A stretch of DNA of 64,000 bases from Vibrio sinus (GTDB lineage: Bacteria; Pseudomonadota; Gammaproteobacteria; Enterobacterales; Vibrionaceae): positions 1 to 64,000 of the forward strand of contig NZ_JAMKMR010000022.1 in the NCBI RefSeq assembly GCF_023634645.1, read 5' to 3'. Below the pieces are notes generated by a model. The model did no database searches, was not told the origin of the DNA, and saw nothing but the letters and a program-made list of their open reading frames with translations. This document shows positions 46,162-55,374 of this stretch, piece after piece (the stretch's first letter is position 1; each line of letters starts with the position of its first letter). A program made the position numbers and the translations under genes.

Positions 46162-46806
46162 ATGAAGACTAAATTAATAACTATTGGCGTTTTTGCCTGT
46201 CTCAGTGCCCAAGTGCAAGCACAAAACCAACAAGCGGTAACAGGTACCTCGCCAGAAAGTGTATTGAGTAAATTTGAAGCCATGTATCAGGTTCGTGATC
46301 GAATGGAAAAAAATGGCTATACCCTACACCGTTGCGGTATTCAGCCGATTCGGCAGAGTGCATCAAGCCATATACCACATAGTCAGGTCCAGTGCGTTTA
46401 TTCCAAGCCTGGCCCACTTCCAGTCGATGAGTCTGAGCTTGCTTATTGGCATCTCAATGTACTCTACGGCGTAGAGTCTGGTTTGTATCAATCGGGTGAT
46501 GAGTTTACCAATTACTATCAATCAAGAGTGTTTACTCATGAGCCAGAGCATCTATTGGCCTCTGGGCCACATTACTATCGCGAAAGGGCGCGCCTGCAAT
46601 CTTTAGGCATGACCGTTGGTGAGTGCTATCTTCAGCAAATATATTACTTTAGTAACCCTACCGAGAAAGCGTATTTATCGCATGTAGCAACATGCCCTGT
46701 TAACGGAGCTGAGGGTAGCTTTTCCGGCAATATTCAAATCGACATCGATTATAATGTCGACAACATGGCCTATAGTGAAAAACAGGTCACTTTTGGTGCT
46801 ATTTAG
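46162..46806 (+). CDS. Exported protein of unknown function
   Basis: The frame opens at 46096, but ATG 46162 with GAGGGAA upstream gives a protein with a clear signal peptide (cut near VQAQ, residue 20). Mature part about 195 residues, with cysteines at roughly residues 56, 77, 154 and 174 that could form two disulfides. No family recognised. Single gene followed by a hairpin. Confidence 0.65.
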   Translation: MKTKLITIGVFACLSAQVQAQNQQAVTGTSPESVLSKFEAMYQVRDRMEKNGYTLHRCGIQPIRQSASSHIPHSQVQCVYSKPGPLPVDESELAYWHLNVLYGVESGLYQSGDEFTNYYQSRVFTHEPEHLLASGPHYYRERARLQSLGMTVGECYLQQIYYFSNPTEKAYLSHVATCPVNGAEGSFSGNIQIDIDYNVDNMAYSEKQVTFGAI

Positions 46807-46856
46807 CATGGCGTTAAAATAGAAGACTCACCGTTATTGTGTAGTATTCAGCGCCG

Positions 46857-46889
46857 ATAGAAGGTTAAACGCCGAAGTTAACCTTCTAT
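46857..46889. terminator. Hairpin after the exported protein gene
   Basis: Perfect 12-base stem ATAGAAGGTTAA/TTAACCTTCTAT with a nine-base loop, followed by a weak T-containing tail. Confidence 0.65.
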
Positions 46890-46912
46890 TATCTTGTCAA
46901 ATCTGCTCATAC

Positions 46913-46971
46913 ACTCCTCCAATTATTTCATGTAGTTATCTACGCCTTAGCTGTCTTCCAAAAGGATGAGG
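46913..46971. promoter_or_regulatory. Two MalT-box-like sites before the pullulanase gene
   Basis: TTGGAGGAGT (minus strand, 46913-46922) and AAGGATGAGG (plus strand, 46962-46971) resemble the MalT box GGGGA(T/G)GAGG at seven to eight of ten positions. Vibrio and enterobacterial pullulanase genes are MalT-regulated, so this fits, but short motifs arise by chance. Confidence 0.35.
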
Positions 46972-47057
46972 CGCTCTTAATTCATTGCCGATAGGGTATC
47001 TCGCCTAAATCGCACATCGTTCTTTTATATGCATTCGCTACGGAAAGGTGAATATCA

Positions 47058-49928
47058 ATGGATAGTAAAAAAAGTAATCTAATGAGGAAACCATGCTTAG
47101 CACTCATGGTGTTTGGGCTGTTGGTAGGTTTTGCTAGCACTTCACAAGCGTTTGAAATGACCCATCATGCGCAAGGTATAGCAATATCAAATACGGGTGC
47201 TAATGCAAACCAACCCGTTATTGTTAGTAAGCCCAACGACGAGACATTTCACTATCGGGAAGGTGAGTCGCCAAACTTAAGTATCTCGGATGCGTCAGCG
47301 CATTGGTTGGATATCAATACTATCGCGTGGTTTGAGAACTCGGGTGCGAGCCGCTACGCGTTGTGGAGTCGAGCACAGGGTAGTCCTCAGATCGGCCAGC
47401 AAAAGGAGTTCAAACGATACCCTTTGTCGATCTCCGGAATCATTGATAATCCAGACGCCCCTTACCTTAACGGCCGCACCGCTTTCCATCTTCAGGTTAG
47501 TCGTACAGAAGCAAAGGCCCTGCTGAAAACGCAACTTCTTGCCGTTGCCTTGGAAAACAATGGTAAGCCGATAGCTGTGACAAGGGTTCAAATTCCAGGT
47601 GTTGTTGACGATCTCTATACTCTTGGTAGCGATAGCGCTTTACAGGCCCACTTAGGGAGCTGGATTGAGGGCAACAAGGTACACTTTGCATTGTGGGCTC
47701 CCACTGCGCAAAAAGTCGAGCTGTTACTGTACAGTGACAATAAATCGCTGTTGCCTGCATCTCCCATCACAATGAAAGAGGATAGTGCGACTGGGGTGTG
47801 GCATTACCAAGGGAGCGCAGCGCTGAATAAGAAATATTATCGATATCGAGTAAAGGCCTTTCAACCAGAAACTGATAAGGTAGAAAACATGGTAACGACG
47901 GACCCATATTCCTTGTCTCTTAGTCGCTCGAGTCAATATTCTCAGGTGGTTGATCTGACGGCTGAGGAAACCAAACCCGCAGGATGGGATACACAGCGCA
48001 CGCCTAAGATGAAAAAACCTATTGAGAATGTGGTGTACGAGATGCACATTCGTGACTTCAGTGCTAGTGACACGCAAGGAACGCCGAAATACAATGGCAA
48101 GTATTTGGCGTTGACAGAAAACCAGCGCGAGAGCGTTCAACACCTTCGTTCACTGCAACAAGCAGGTCTCACCACCGTGCATTTACTGCCGACGAATGAT
48201 TTAGCGTCCATCCCGGAAGAGGACAGTAAGAGTGTGAATATTACCGATACAGTTAGCAAGCTTTGTCGGATCTCCCCTAGTGCTAAATTGTGTCGCAGTG
48301 GCGCTTCAAGTAGCACCACGATATTGTCTTTACTTGAGCAAGCTAACCCATACAGTGGAGAAGCTCAGGATATTATGGCGGATATTCGAGCCCTGGATAG
48401 TTTCAATTGGGGGTATGATCCCTACCATTACACTGTGCCAGAAGGAAGCTACGCGGTGAAAGCCGATGGCATTTCTCGTATTAGAGAGTATCGCCAAATG
48501 GTGCAAGCTCTGCATGAAATGGGACTTTTGGTGGTAAGCGATGTGGTGTTCAACCATACCTACTCAGCGGGATTGGACGATAAATCTGTACTCGACAAGG
48601 TGGTCCCTGGTTATTATCACCGACTTAACCCTATAACTGGCGCCATTGAACATTCAACTTGTTGTGAAAATACAGCGTCAGAGCATCGTATGTTTAGCAA
48701 GTTGATGTCTGACAGCCTAACAACATGGGCTCGTGAGTATCGAATTGACGGCTTTCGTTTTGATTTAATGGGGCACTTGATGAAATCGAGTGTTTTACAC
48801 GCGTATCGTCAGGTAAAGCGTATCAATCCCAATATCTGGTTTTATGGCGAAGGTTGGGACTTTGCCGAAGTGGCCAATGGTCAAAGAGGTGAAAATGCCA
48901 CCCAGTGGAACATGGCCGGCACAGGTATTGGAACTTACAATGATAGGTTGCGTGATGCCGTCCGTGGTGGTGCGCCGTTTGATAGCGGCGATGAGATAAA
49001 ACAATCGTTCGGCTTTGCCAATGCAGGCGATCGATTCGATGCGTCAGTGCAATCAAGAATGGATTTGATACGTTATGGTATGGCGGGCAATTTACAAAAT
49101 TATCCCCTGCAAACCTACAGTGGTGCGATGGTCTATGGGCGAGATTATCAGTATAACGGCCAAGCTGCAGGGTATACGCTGTCACCGCAAGAATCGATCA
49201 ATTACGTGTCCAAACATGACAATCAAACGCTTTGGGATATCAATCAATATAAAGTGGCGGACAACGTAAGCTCTGCCAATCGAGCAAGAATGCAAATTGT
49301 TGCCCTTTCTACGGTATTGTTGGGTGAAGGCGTTCCGTTTTTGCACATGGGCTCTGAGCTACTTCGTTCAAAATCCATGGAGCGCGATAGCTATGATAGT
49401 GGCGATTGGTTTAACCGAGTCGATTTTAGCATGCAAACGAACAACTGGAATGTGGGGCTGCCTAGAGCAGACAAAGATAAAGCGAACTGGCCCACCATTG
49501 CCTCTGTCATCAGCAATCCCAATACACAAGCGTCTGCGCAAGACATTCGCTGGACAGATTCGGCGTTTAAAGACTTGTTAAGAATAAGAGCGTCTTCTCC
49601 ACTGTTCAAACTCAGCCGAGAAGATCAGGTTGTGAAACGGGTGAAATTCCACAATACAGGGCCAGATTCATTGCCAGGTTTGATTGCCATGTCAATCAGT
49701 GACGGGCCGGAAGTTGGGGGAGATCTTGACAAACAGTTTTCGGGTATCCTGGTGGTTATTAACGCCAATACCGTAGAGCAAAGCATCCATATACGAGGGT
49801 ATGAGCATTACGTTCTACATCCAGTATTACAAGATTCACGAGATGATATCGTTAAACAGGCCTGCGTTGATGGCAGTATTTTCACTGTCCCAGGCTTAAC
49901 GGCCGCAGTCTTTGTCAAGCCGAGATAA
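47058..49928 (+). CDS. pulA: Pullulanase-type alpha-1,6-glucosidase, GH13
   Basis: Hydrolyses alpha-1,6 branch points of pullulan, glycogen or starch-derived dextrins. Signal peptide ending near TSQA (residue 31), without a lipobox, so probably soluble exported. An N-terminal carbohydrate-binding part (about 35-190) precedes a CBM48-like domain (about 200-300) and the GH13 barrel, with the nucleophile D569 (GFRFDLMGH), acid/base E598 (YGEGWDF) and D721 (SKHDNQ). The C-terminal beta domain starts near 860. 956 residues, normal for GH13_13 enzymes. No other maltose genes lie beside it. Confidence 0.94.
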   Translation: MDSKKSNLMRKPCLALMVFGLLVGFASTSQAFEMTHHAQGIAISNTGANANQPVIVSKPNDETFHYREGESPNLSISDASAHWLDINTIAWFENSGASRYALWSRAQGSPQIGQQKEFKRYPLSISGIIDNPDAPYLNGRTAFHLQVSRTEAKALLKTQLLAVALENNGKPIAVTRVQIPGVVDDLYTLGSDSALQAHLGSWIEGNKVHFALWAPTAQKVELLLYSDNKSLLPASPITMKEDSATGVWHYQGSAALNKKYYRYRVKAFQPETDKVENMVTTDPYSLSLSRSSQYSQVVDLTAEETKPAGWDTQRTPKMKKPIENVVYEMHIRDFSASDTQGTPKYNGKYLALTENQRESVQHLRSLQQAGLTTVHLLPTNDLASIPEEDSKSVNITDTVSKLCRISPSAKLCRSGASSSTTILSLLEQANPYSGEAQDIMADIRALDSFNWGYDPYHYTVPEGSYAVKADGISRIREYRQMVQALHEMGLLVVSDVVFNHTYSAGLDDKSVLDKVVPGYYHRLNPITGAIEHSTCCENTASEHRMFSKLMSDSLTTWAREYRIDGFRFDLMGHLMKSSVLHAYRQVKRINPNIWFYGEGWDFAEVANGQRGENATQWNMAGTGIGTYNDRLRDAVRGGAPFDSGDEIKQSFGFANAGDRFDASVQSRMDLIRYGMAGNLQNYPLQTYSGAMVYGRDYQYNGQAAGYTLSPQESINYVSKHDNQTLWDINQYKVADNVSSANRARMQIVALSTVLLGEGVPFLHMGSELLRSKSMERDSYDSGDWFNRVDFSMQTNNWNVGLPRADKDKANWPTIASVISNPNTQASAQDIRWTDSAFKDLLRIRASSPLFKLSREDQVVKRVKFHNTGPDSLPGLIAMSISDGPEVGGDLDKQFSGILVVINANTVEQSIHIRGYEHYVLHPVLQDSRDDIVKQACVDGSIFTVPGLTAAVFVKPR

Positions 49929-49940
49929 ACATCACGTTTG

Positions 49941-49972
49941 GCGATACACTGTGTGAATTCACAGTGTATCGC
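49941..49972. terminator. Hairpin after pulA
   Basis: Perfect 13-base stem GCGATACACTGTG/CACAGTGTATCGC with a six-base loop, 12 bases after the stop. No pronounced T-run. Confidence 0.7.
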
Positions 49973-50220
49973 TGCGCAATTTTGGCAAACCAAATACAGC
50001 AATAAAGCAAAAAGCTATGCACAACTTCTGTGGAAAACCTGTTAGACCCCTGATGGCAAGGTAATGGTTCAGGTGCAAATATAATTTTACCGTCCGGCTA
50101 TTTTTATCATGTTTAAAACACGGTTTGCAGAACAGCAGTTTTCGTCTTTGGAATAGTATATTTGTGACATTCTTGGGTTTTTTAGACTGTTAGTGATTAT
50201 TGATAACACACAATTGTTGC

Positions 50221-50245
50221 TATTTTGTTGCAAGTTAACAAAATA
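50221..50245. promoter_or_regulatory. Inverted repeat in the leader of the gbdR-like gene
   Basis: Perfect nine-base arms TATTTTGTT/AACAAAATA with a seven-base spacer, 40 bases before the start. Possible operator or mRNA hairpin. Confidence 0.4.
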
Positions 50246-50284
50246 TTAAACACTAACAATTACAAAAACAATGTGGAGTGCTCA

Positions 50285-51427
50285 ATGTCAGTTTCCAAGT
50301 CTTCCCATCAGCCCCATTATGCTGCAAGAGAAATAGGCCGTATCGGCTTTCTGTTATTAGACAACTTTACTATGTTAGCGCTAGCTTCAGCTGTTGAGCC
50401 TTTGAGAATGGCGAACCAGCTTAGTGGCAAGCCGTTGTATGATTGGTTCACTGTGACGGAAAATGGCGAACCGGTATACGCCAGTGATGGTATTCAGGTC
50501 ACCCCCGATACCTCTGTGGCCACTGCGCCAAAGCTAGATACCTTGATTGTTGTTGGAGGGGTGAACATCACACGCAGTTATACCCGTCGCCAGATAAGCT
50601 GGGTACAGTCTTTGGCGCGTAAACATGTTCGTCTGGGTGGGGTATGTACTGGGCCATACGTGCTCGCAGATGCTGGGGTTCTTGATGGCTATGAGTGCAG
50701 TGCCCATTGGGAATGTATTCCAGCGTTGCATGAAGCCTACCCTAGAGTACTGTGTTCAAACCGCTTATTTGTCATTGACCGCGATCGCATGACTTGCAGT
50801 GGCGGAGCGGTCCCCATGGATATGATGATCCACATGATTAAGCGTGACTACGGCCATGAACTCGCCGCCAGTATTTCCGAGATGTTCATTTGTGAAAGAA
50901 TCCGTGGTGAGGGCGACTACCAACGTGTTCCTCTGCGTCATGTGCTAGGCACCGCCCAACCCAAATTAGTGGAAGCCATCGCATTGATGGAAGCCAATAT
51001 TGAAGAAGTGATAGAGCTTGATGAATTAGCGATGTATGTAGGTTTATCTCGACGTCAGCTGGAACGTTTGTTCCAAAAATACCTTCAATGTCCTCCCTCT
51101 AAGTACTACATGAAACTGAGACTATTTCGCGCTCGGCAGTTGTTACGCCAGACATCAATGTCGATTATTGATATTGCCACCGCGTGTGGGTTTGTCTCTT
51201 CTCCTCATTTCAGCAAATCTTATCGGATACACATCGGTATTTCTCCTCGAGCAGAGCGCATGAACCACGCTGGCGATGGTGCATTGAGCAATGCTTCGCT
51301 TGCCCCTGAACTGGTAGAGGTGGCAACGCCTGCTGAACTTGCGGCGATGAATATACCTCAGCTGCGCTCATCGCGCTCTTTGCATGAAGCGCAATATGAA
51401 CCCACTTACGGCGATGTACTCATTTAA
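50285..51427 (+). CDS. GlxA-family AraC-type regulator, GbdR-like
   Basis: Transcription activator with an N-terminal DJ-1/PfpI-like sensing domain (about 20-190; IGFLLLDNFTMLALASAVEP, VVGGVN and CTGPYVLADAG) and two AraC HTH motifs (about 245-335; LSRRQLERLFQ and IDIATACGFVSSPHFSKSY). GbdR in Pseudomonas has the same architecture and activates glycine betaine and dimethylglycine catabolic genes. Here the gene sits right before that cluster. The frame opens at 50225, but ATG 50285 with GGAG upstream gives the family start. 380 residues. The long C-terminal tail is typical. Strong call for family, moderate for function. Confidence 0.87.
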   Translation: MSVSKSSHQPHYAAREIGRIGFLLLDNFTMLALASAVEPLRMANQLSGKPLYDWFTVTENGEPVYASDGIQVTPDTSVATAPKLDTLIVVGGVNITRSYTRRQISWVQSLARKHVRLGGVCTGPYVLADAGVLDGYECSAHWECIPALHEAYPRVLCSNRLFVIDRDRMTCSGGAVPMDMMIHMIKRDYGHELAASISEMFICERIRGEGDYQRVPLRHVLGTAQPKLVEAIALMEANIEEVIELDELAMYVGLSRRQLERLFQKYLQCPPSKYYMKLRLFRARQLLRQTSMSIIDIATACGFVSSPHFSKSYRIHIGISPRAERMNHAGDGALSNASLAPELVEVATPAELAAMNIPQLRSSRSLHEAQYEPTYGDVLI

Positions 51428-51435
51428 GAACGCTT

Positions 51436-51470
51436 AAGCCGGTGTCATCTTTCATCGGCTTTTCTCTTTA
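51436..51470 (+). terminator. Rho-independent terminator after the regulator
   Basis: AAGCCGGTG/CATCGGCTT stem (one G-U pair) followed by TTCTCTTT, nine bases after the stop. Confidence 0.7.
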
Positions 51471-51648
51471 ATACCCCTTCATATAGCCAATTCACGTTGC
51501 TTAGAATCTCGCATCTTGGCGTAATGTGATCATCGCGATGTCGCAAAGTGCTACGTAAAAAGAGACTTGAGTGACGTTTTCAGAACACTTCAAGCGCGCG
51601 GGAATACCTATTCTGATTACACCATAGTGAACAGATGTAGGTGAGAAG

Positions 51649-52626
51649 ATGAACGCCAGGGAACTTCATGATGATGCCATCGTCATTGATGGACTCGTGA
51701 TTGCTAAATGGGATCGCGAGCTATTTGCAGATATGCGAAAAGGTGGGTTGACGGCCGCCAATTGCACCGTATCGGTGTGGGAAGGGTTCCATAGCACAGT
51801 AAACAACATCGTCGAGATGAATAGGCTCATCGATGCCAACCAAGACATGGTGATCAAGATAAAGTCTACCGATGACATTCGTCGCGCTAAACGTTTAGGT
51901 AAAACGGGTGTGATGATGGGCTTTCAAAATGCAAACGCGTTTGAAGATCAGACGGGCTATGTTCAGATATTTAAAGACCTCGGCGTGGGTGTGGTACAGA
52001 TGTGTTACAACACCCAGAACTTGGTGGGTACGGGGTGTTATGAGCGTGATGGTGGCCTGTCTGGCTTTGGGCATGAGATTGTTGAAGAGATGAACAGTGT
52101 TGGGGTGATGTGCGATCTTTCACATGTGGGAGAGAAAACCTCAAAAGAAGTGATTCTCGCCTCAAAGAAACCTGTGTGTTATTCCCATTGCTTACCAAGC
52201 GGCTTAAAGGATCACCCGCGAAATAAATCCGACCAAGAACTGAAATTTATCGCCGATCATGGCGGTTTTGTCGGCGTGACTATGTTTGCCCCGTTCCTTA
52301 AAAACGGCATTCATTCCAGCATCGAAGACTATGTAGAAGCGATTGACTATATTTACAACTTGGTCGGTGAAGACCAAATCGGCATCGGGACTGATTTTAC
52401 TCAAGGGCATGGGCAACCCTTTTTTGAATGGCTCACTCATGACAAGGGTTATGCTCGTCGCTTAACCGACTTTGGCGAGATCATTAACCCCGAAGGGATC
52501 CGAACGTTAGGTGAGTTCCCCAACTTAACTGATGCATTGCTGCGCCACGGCTTTAGTGAAACTTTGGTTCGAAAAATCATGGGCGAGAATTGGCTGCGCG
52601 TTCTGGCCGACGTGTGGGGCGAGTAA
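51649..52626 (+). CDS. M19-family membrane dipeptidase-like hydrolase of the betaine cluster
   Basis: 325-residue TIM-barrel metallohydrolase of the renal dipeptidase family. Seen: DDAIVIDGLVI (start of the barrel; DxH is changed to DGL), MCDLSHVGEKTS with a His ligand (about 156-167), SHCLPSGLKDHPRNKSD (about 183-199), and IGIGTDFTQGHG (about 245-256). In Pseudomonas aeruginosa the same family member (PA5396 type) heads the dimethylglycine demethylase cluster in the same order. The changed first metal motif suggests a substrate other than ordinary dipeptides. GTGAGAAG precedes the ATG. Confidence 0.87.
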   Translation: MNARELHDDAIVIDGLVIAKWDRELFADMRKGGLTAANCTVSVWEGFHSTVNNIVEMNRLIDANQDMVIKIKSTDDIRRAKRLGKTGVMMGFQNANAFEDQTGYVQIFKDLGVGVVQMCYNTQNLVGTGCYERDGGLSGFGHEIVEEMNSVGVMCDLSHVGEKTSKEVILASKKPVCYSHCLPSGLKDHPRNKSDQELKFIADHGGFVGVTMFAPFLKNGIHSSIEDYVEAIDYIYNLVGEDQIGIGTDFTQGHGQPFFEWLTHDKGYARRLTDFGEIINPEGIRTLGEFPNLTDALLRHGFSETLVRKIMGENWLRVLADVWGE

Positions 52627-52672
52627 TGCCAATTCAAAGCCAATATAGTCATGTTCAGAAAAAGGAGTTGAG

Positions 52673-53209
52673 ATGAGTGTACACGCACCTGAAATGCCTA
52701 TTTTGGTTGATGACGTCACTGGCGTATGGACAACAGACGCGTTGCCCATGCTCTATGTTCCACGCCATTTTTTTGTCAACAACCATATGGCCATAGAAGA
52801 AGAATTGGGGCCACAACGTTATGCGCAAATCCTTTATAAAGCGGGATATAAATCAGCCTATTATTGGTGTGAGCGAGAGGCCGAAGAACATAGTTTGGTC
52901 GGTGAAGAGATTTTCCAACACTACATGAAACGCTTGTCGCAGCGCGGTTGGGGCATTTTTACCACCGAGCGATTGGATCTTCCTTCTGGCATTGCCCGCA
53001 TTCGCTTAGACAATTCTGCGTTTGTCTACCAATACGGCAAAGTGAATCGCAAAGTGGATTATATGTTTACTGGCTGGTTTGCAGGCGCGGTGGATCAAGC
53101 TGCGCTAAGCCTAGGTGTGTCGGTAAAAACCCAAGCGACTCAGATACAGAGCGCTGCCGAGGAAGGATGCGAATTTGGCCTATTCGAAGTGGAGCCCATT
53201 AGCCATTAA
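52673..53209 (+). CDS. 4-vinyl-reductase/DUF-type small protein of the betaine cluster
   Basis: 178 residues, soluble. The pattern PRHFFVNNHMAIEEELGPQ near residue 26 and a C-terminal FTGWFAGAVDQ block recall the V4R-type ligand-binding domain found in the matching Pseudomonas gene (PA5397 position). It lies between the M19 hydrolase and dgcA, with AAAGGAG before the ATG. Its role is unknown; it may bind a metabolite or help DgcA assembly. Confidence 0.72.
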   Translation: MSVHAPEMPILVDDVTGVWTTDALPMLYVPRHFFVNNHMAIEEELGPQRYAQILYKAGYKSAYYWCEREAEEHSLVGEEIFQHYMKRLSQRGWGIFTTERLDLPSGIARIRLDNSAFVYQYGKVNRKVDYMFTGWFAGAVDQAALSLGVSVKTQATQIQSAAEEGCEFGLFEVEPISH

Positions 53210-53300
53210 GTCGCTAAGTCATGATGATAACGTTGAGTTAAGCCCTATCACGTAAGACAGCCTTAGACCATGAGGAATAAGGCTCGCACAGAGGTAAAGT

Positions 53301-55364
53301 ATGTCTCAATTCGGTGTTCTGTTTCAGCCTTTAAATATTAACAAATTGACGATTCGCAATCGCATTGTCAGTACCGCCCATGCGGAAGTTTACGCAACCG
53401 ACGGAGGCATGACGACTGATCGTTACGTCAAGTACTATGAGGAAAAAGCGAAAGGCGGTTGTGGTCTGTGTATATGTGGAGGGTCAAGTGTCGTGTCCAT
53501 CGACAGTCCGCAAAGTTGGTGGAGCTCTGTTAATCTTGCTACCGATCGTATTATTCCTCACTTTCAGGATCTCGCTCATGCAGTGCACAAGCATGGCGGC
53601 AAAATCATGATTCAAATTACCCACATGGGACGACGTTCCCGTTGGGATGGTGAGAACTGGCCAAATCTGATGTCACCATCTGGCATTCGAGAGCCAGTGC
53701 ATCGCGCGACGTGTAAAACCATCGAAGAAGAAGAAATTTGGCGAATCGTTGGCGATTTTGCTAAAGCGGCGGTGCGCGCTAAAGAAGGCGGACTCGATGG
53801 CGTAGAATTGTCGGCCGTGCATCAGCATATGATTGACCAGTTTTGGTCCCCTCGTGTTAACAAACGCAGCGATCAATGGGGTGGCAGTTTTGAAAATCGC
53901 ATGCGTTTTGGTATGGAAGTGCTCAAAGCGGTGCGTGAGGCCGTTGGGCCAGATTATGTGGTCGGCATGCGCATTACTGGAGATGAATTTCACCTTGATG
54001 GGCTCAGCCATGAAGACATGAAGCAGATCGCCGCGTATTACGATGCAACGGGACTGGTGGATTACTTTGGTGTTGTCGGCTCTGGCTGTGATACGCACAA
54101 CACATTGGCCAATGTCATTCCCAACATGAGCTTTCCACCCGAGCCTTTTTTGCATTTGGCCGCTGGGATAAAAGAAGTGGTGTCTGTACCTGTGATTCAC
54201 GCGCAAAACATCAAAGATCCCAATCAGGCGAAACGTATTCTCGAAGGCGGTTATGTGGACTTTGTCGGCATGACTCGAGCGCATATTGCCGATCCGCACA
54301 TTATTGCCAAAATTAAGCTCAATCAGACCGATCAAATTCGTCAGTGTGTTGGCGCTAACTATTGCATTGACCGTCAGTATATGGGGCTAGATGTACTTTG
54401 TATTCAAAATGCGGCGACGTCGCGAGAATACATGGGACTGCCACACATTATTGAAACCACCAATGGGCCTGTGCGGCGCGTAGTCGTCGTCGGAGGAGGC
54501 CCGGGAGGTATGGAAGCTGCACGGGTGGCGGCTGAACGCGGTCATCATGTAACTTTGATTGAAAAAGCCGCAGAGCTTGGCGGGCAGCTCAATATTGCCG
54601 CTAAAGCGCCACAACGGGATCAGATGGCGGGAATCACGCGTTGGTTGGCAATGGAGCTCAGCCGCCTTGGCGTTGAGGTGATACTTAACCACAGCGCCAA
54701 TGCTGAGATGATTCGTGAGATGAGCCCTGATGTGTGCATTCTTGCCACGGGAGGACGCCCGTTCATTGAGCAAAATCCGCAATGGGGCGCGCAAGAAGGC
54801 TTGGTTGTGTCAAGCTGGGATATTTTGAGCGGTGAGGTGGAGCCGGGGAAAAATGTTCTGGTCTACGACACCATATGTGAATTCTCTGGTATGTCTGTGG
54901 CTGATTATCTCACTGCAAAAGGCGCATTGGTGGAGCTGGTCACTGATGACATCAAGCCAGGCGTAGGCATTGGCGGAACCACCTTCCCAACCTATTACCG
55001 CAGTCTGTATGAAAAAGAAGTCATCATGACGTCGGATCTCATGCTGGATAAGGTTTATCGCGAGGGAGAAAGCTTAATTGCGGTGCTGGAAAACGAATAC
55101 ACCGGACAAAAAGAGGAGCGTGTGGTTGATCAAATTGTCATTGAAAATGGCACTCGTCCTAATGAAAGCCTGTACTACGAACTAAAAGCAGACGCCATCA
55201 ATAAAGGTCAGATTGACAACGAAGCGCTGTTTGCTGCTAGAGCACAACCTGTACTGGAGCAGGAAACGCATGGCATGATTTTATGGCGTTTGGGAGATTG
55301 TGTATCGCAGCGCAATGTCCACGCTGCTATCTATGACGCATTGCGCCTGTGTAAAGATTTGTGA
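53301..55364 (+). CDS. dgcA: Dimethylglycine demethylase subunit DgcA
   Basis: Oxidises dimethylglycine to sarcosine and passes electrons to DgcB and the Etf pair. Domain order as in trimethylamine dehydrogenase: an N-terminal OYE-like FMN barrel (about 1-345), an Fe-S stretch CVGANYC with a further Cys about 12 residues later (about 351-369), then FAD/NAD-type Rossmann domains beginning at VVVVGGGPGGMEAARVA (about 394). The second Cys of the TMADH motif CIGCNVC is Ala here, so the cluster ligation must differ. 687 residues, normal. The first codon of dgcB lies 10 bases after its stop. Confidence 0.9.
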   Translation: MSQFGVLFQPLNINKLTIRNRIVSTAHAEVYATDGGMTTDRYVKYYEEKAKGGCGLCICGGSSVVSIDSPQSWWSSVNLATDRIIPHFQDLAHAVHKHGGKIMIQITHMGRRSRWDGENWPNLMSPSGIREPVHRATCKTIEEEEIWRIVGDFAKAAVRAKEGGLDGVELSAVHQHMIDQFWSPRVNKRSDQWGGSFENRMRFGMEVLKAVREAVGPDYVVGMRITGDEFHLDGLSHEDMKQIAAYYDATGLVDYFGVVGSGCDTHNTLANVIPNMSFPPEPFLHLAAGIKEVVSVPVIHAQNIKDPNQAKRILEGGYVDFVGMTRAHIADPHIIAKIKLNQTDQIRQCVGANYCIDRQYMGLDVLCIQNAATSREYMGLPHIIETTNGPVRRVVVVGGGPGGMEAARVAAERGHHVTLIEKAAELGGQLNIAAKAPQRDQMAGITRWLAMELSRLGVEVILNHSANAEMIREMSPDVCILATGGRPFIEQNPQWGAQEGLVVSSWDILSGEVEPGKNVLVYDTICEFSGMSVADYLTAKGALVELVTDDIKPGVGIGGTTFPTYYRSLYEKEVIMTSDLMLDKVYREGESLIAVLENEYTGQKEERVVDQIVIENGTRPNESLYYELKADAINKGQIDNEALFAARAQPVLEQETHGMILWRLGDCVSQRNVHAAIYDALRLCKDL

Positions 55365-55374
55365 GGAGATGCTC

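Noticed and set aside
53673..54335. Minus-strand 220-residue frame inside dgcA
   Set aside because: A shadow of the strongly supported dgcA coding sequence.
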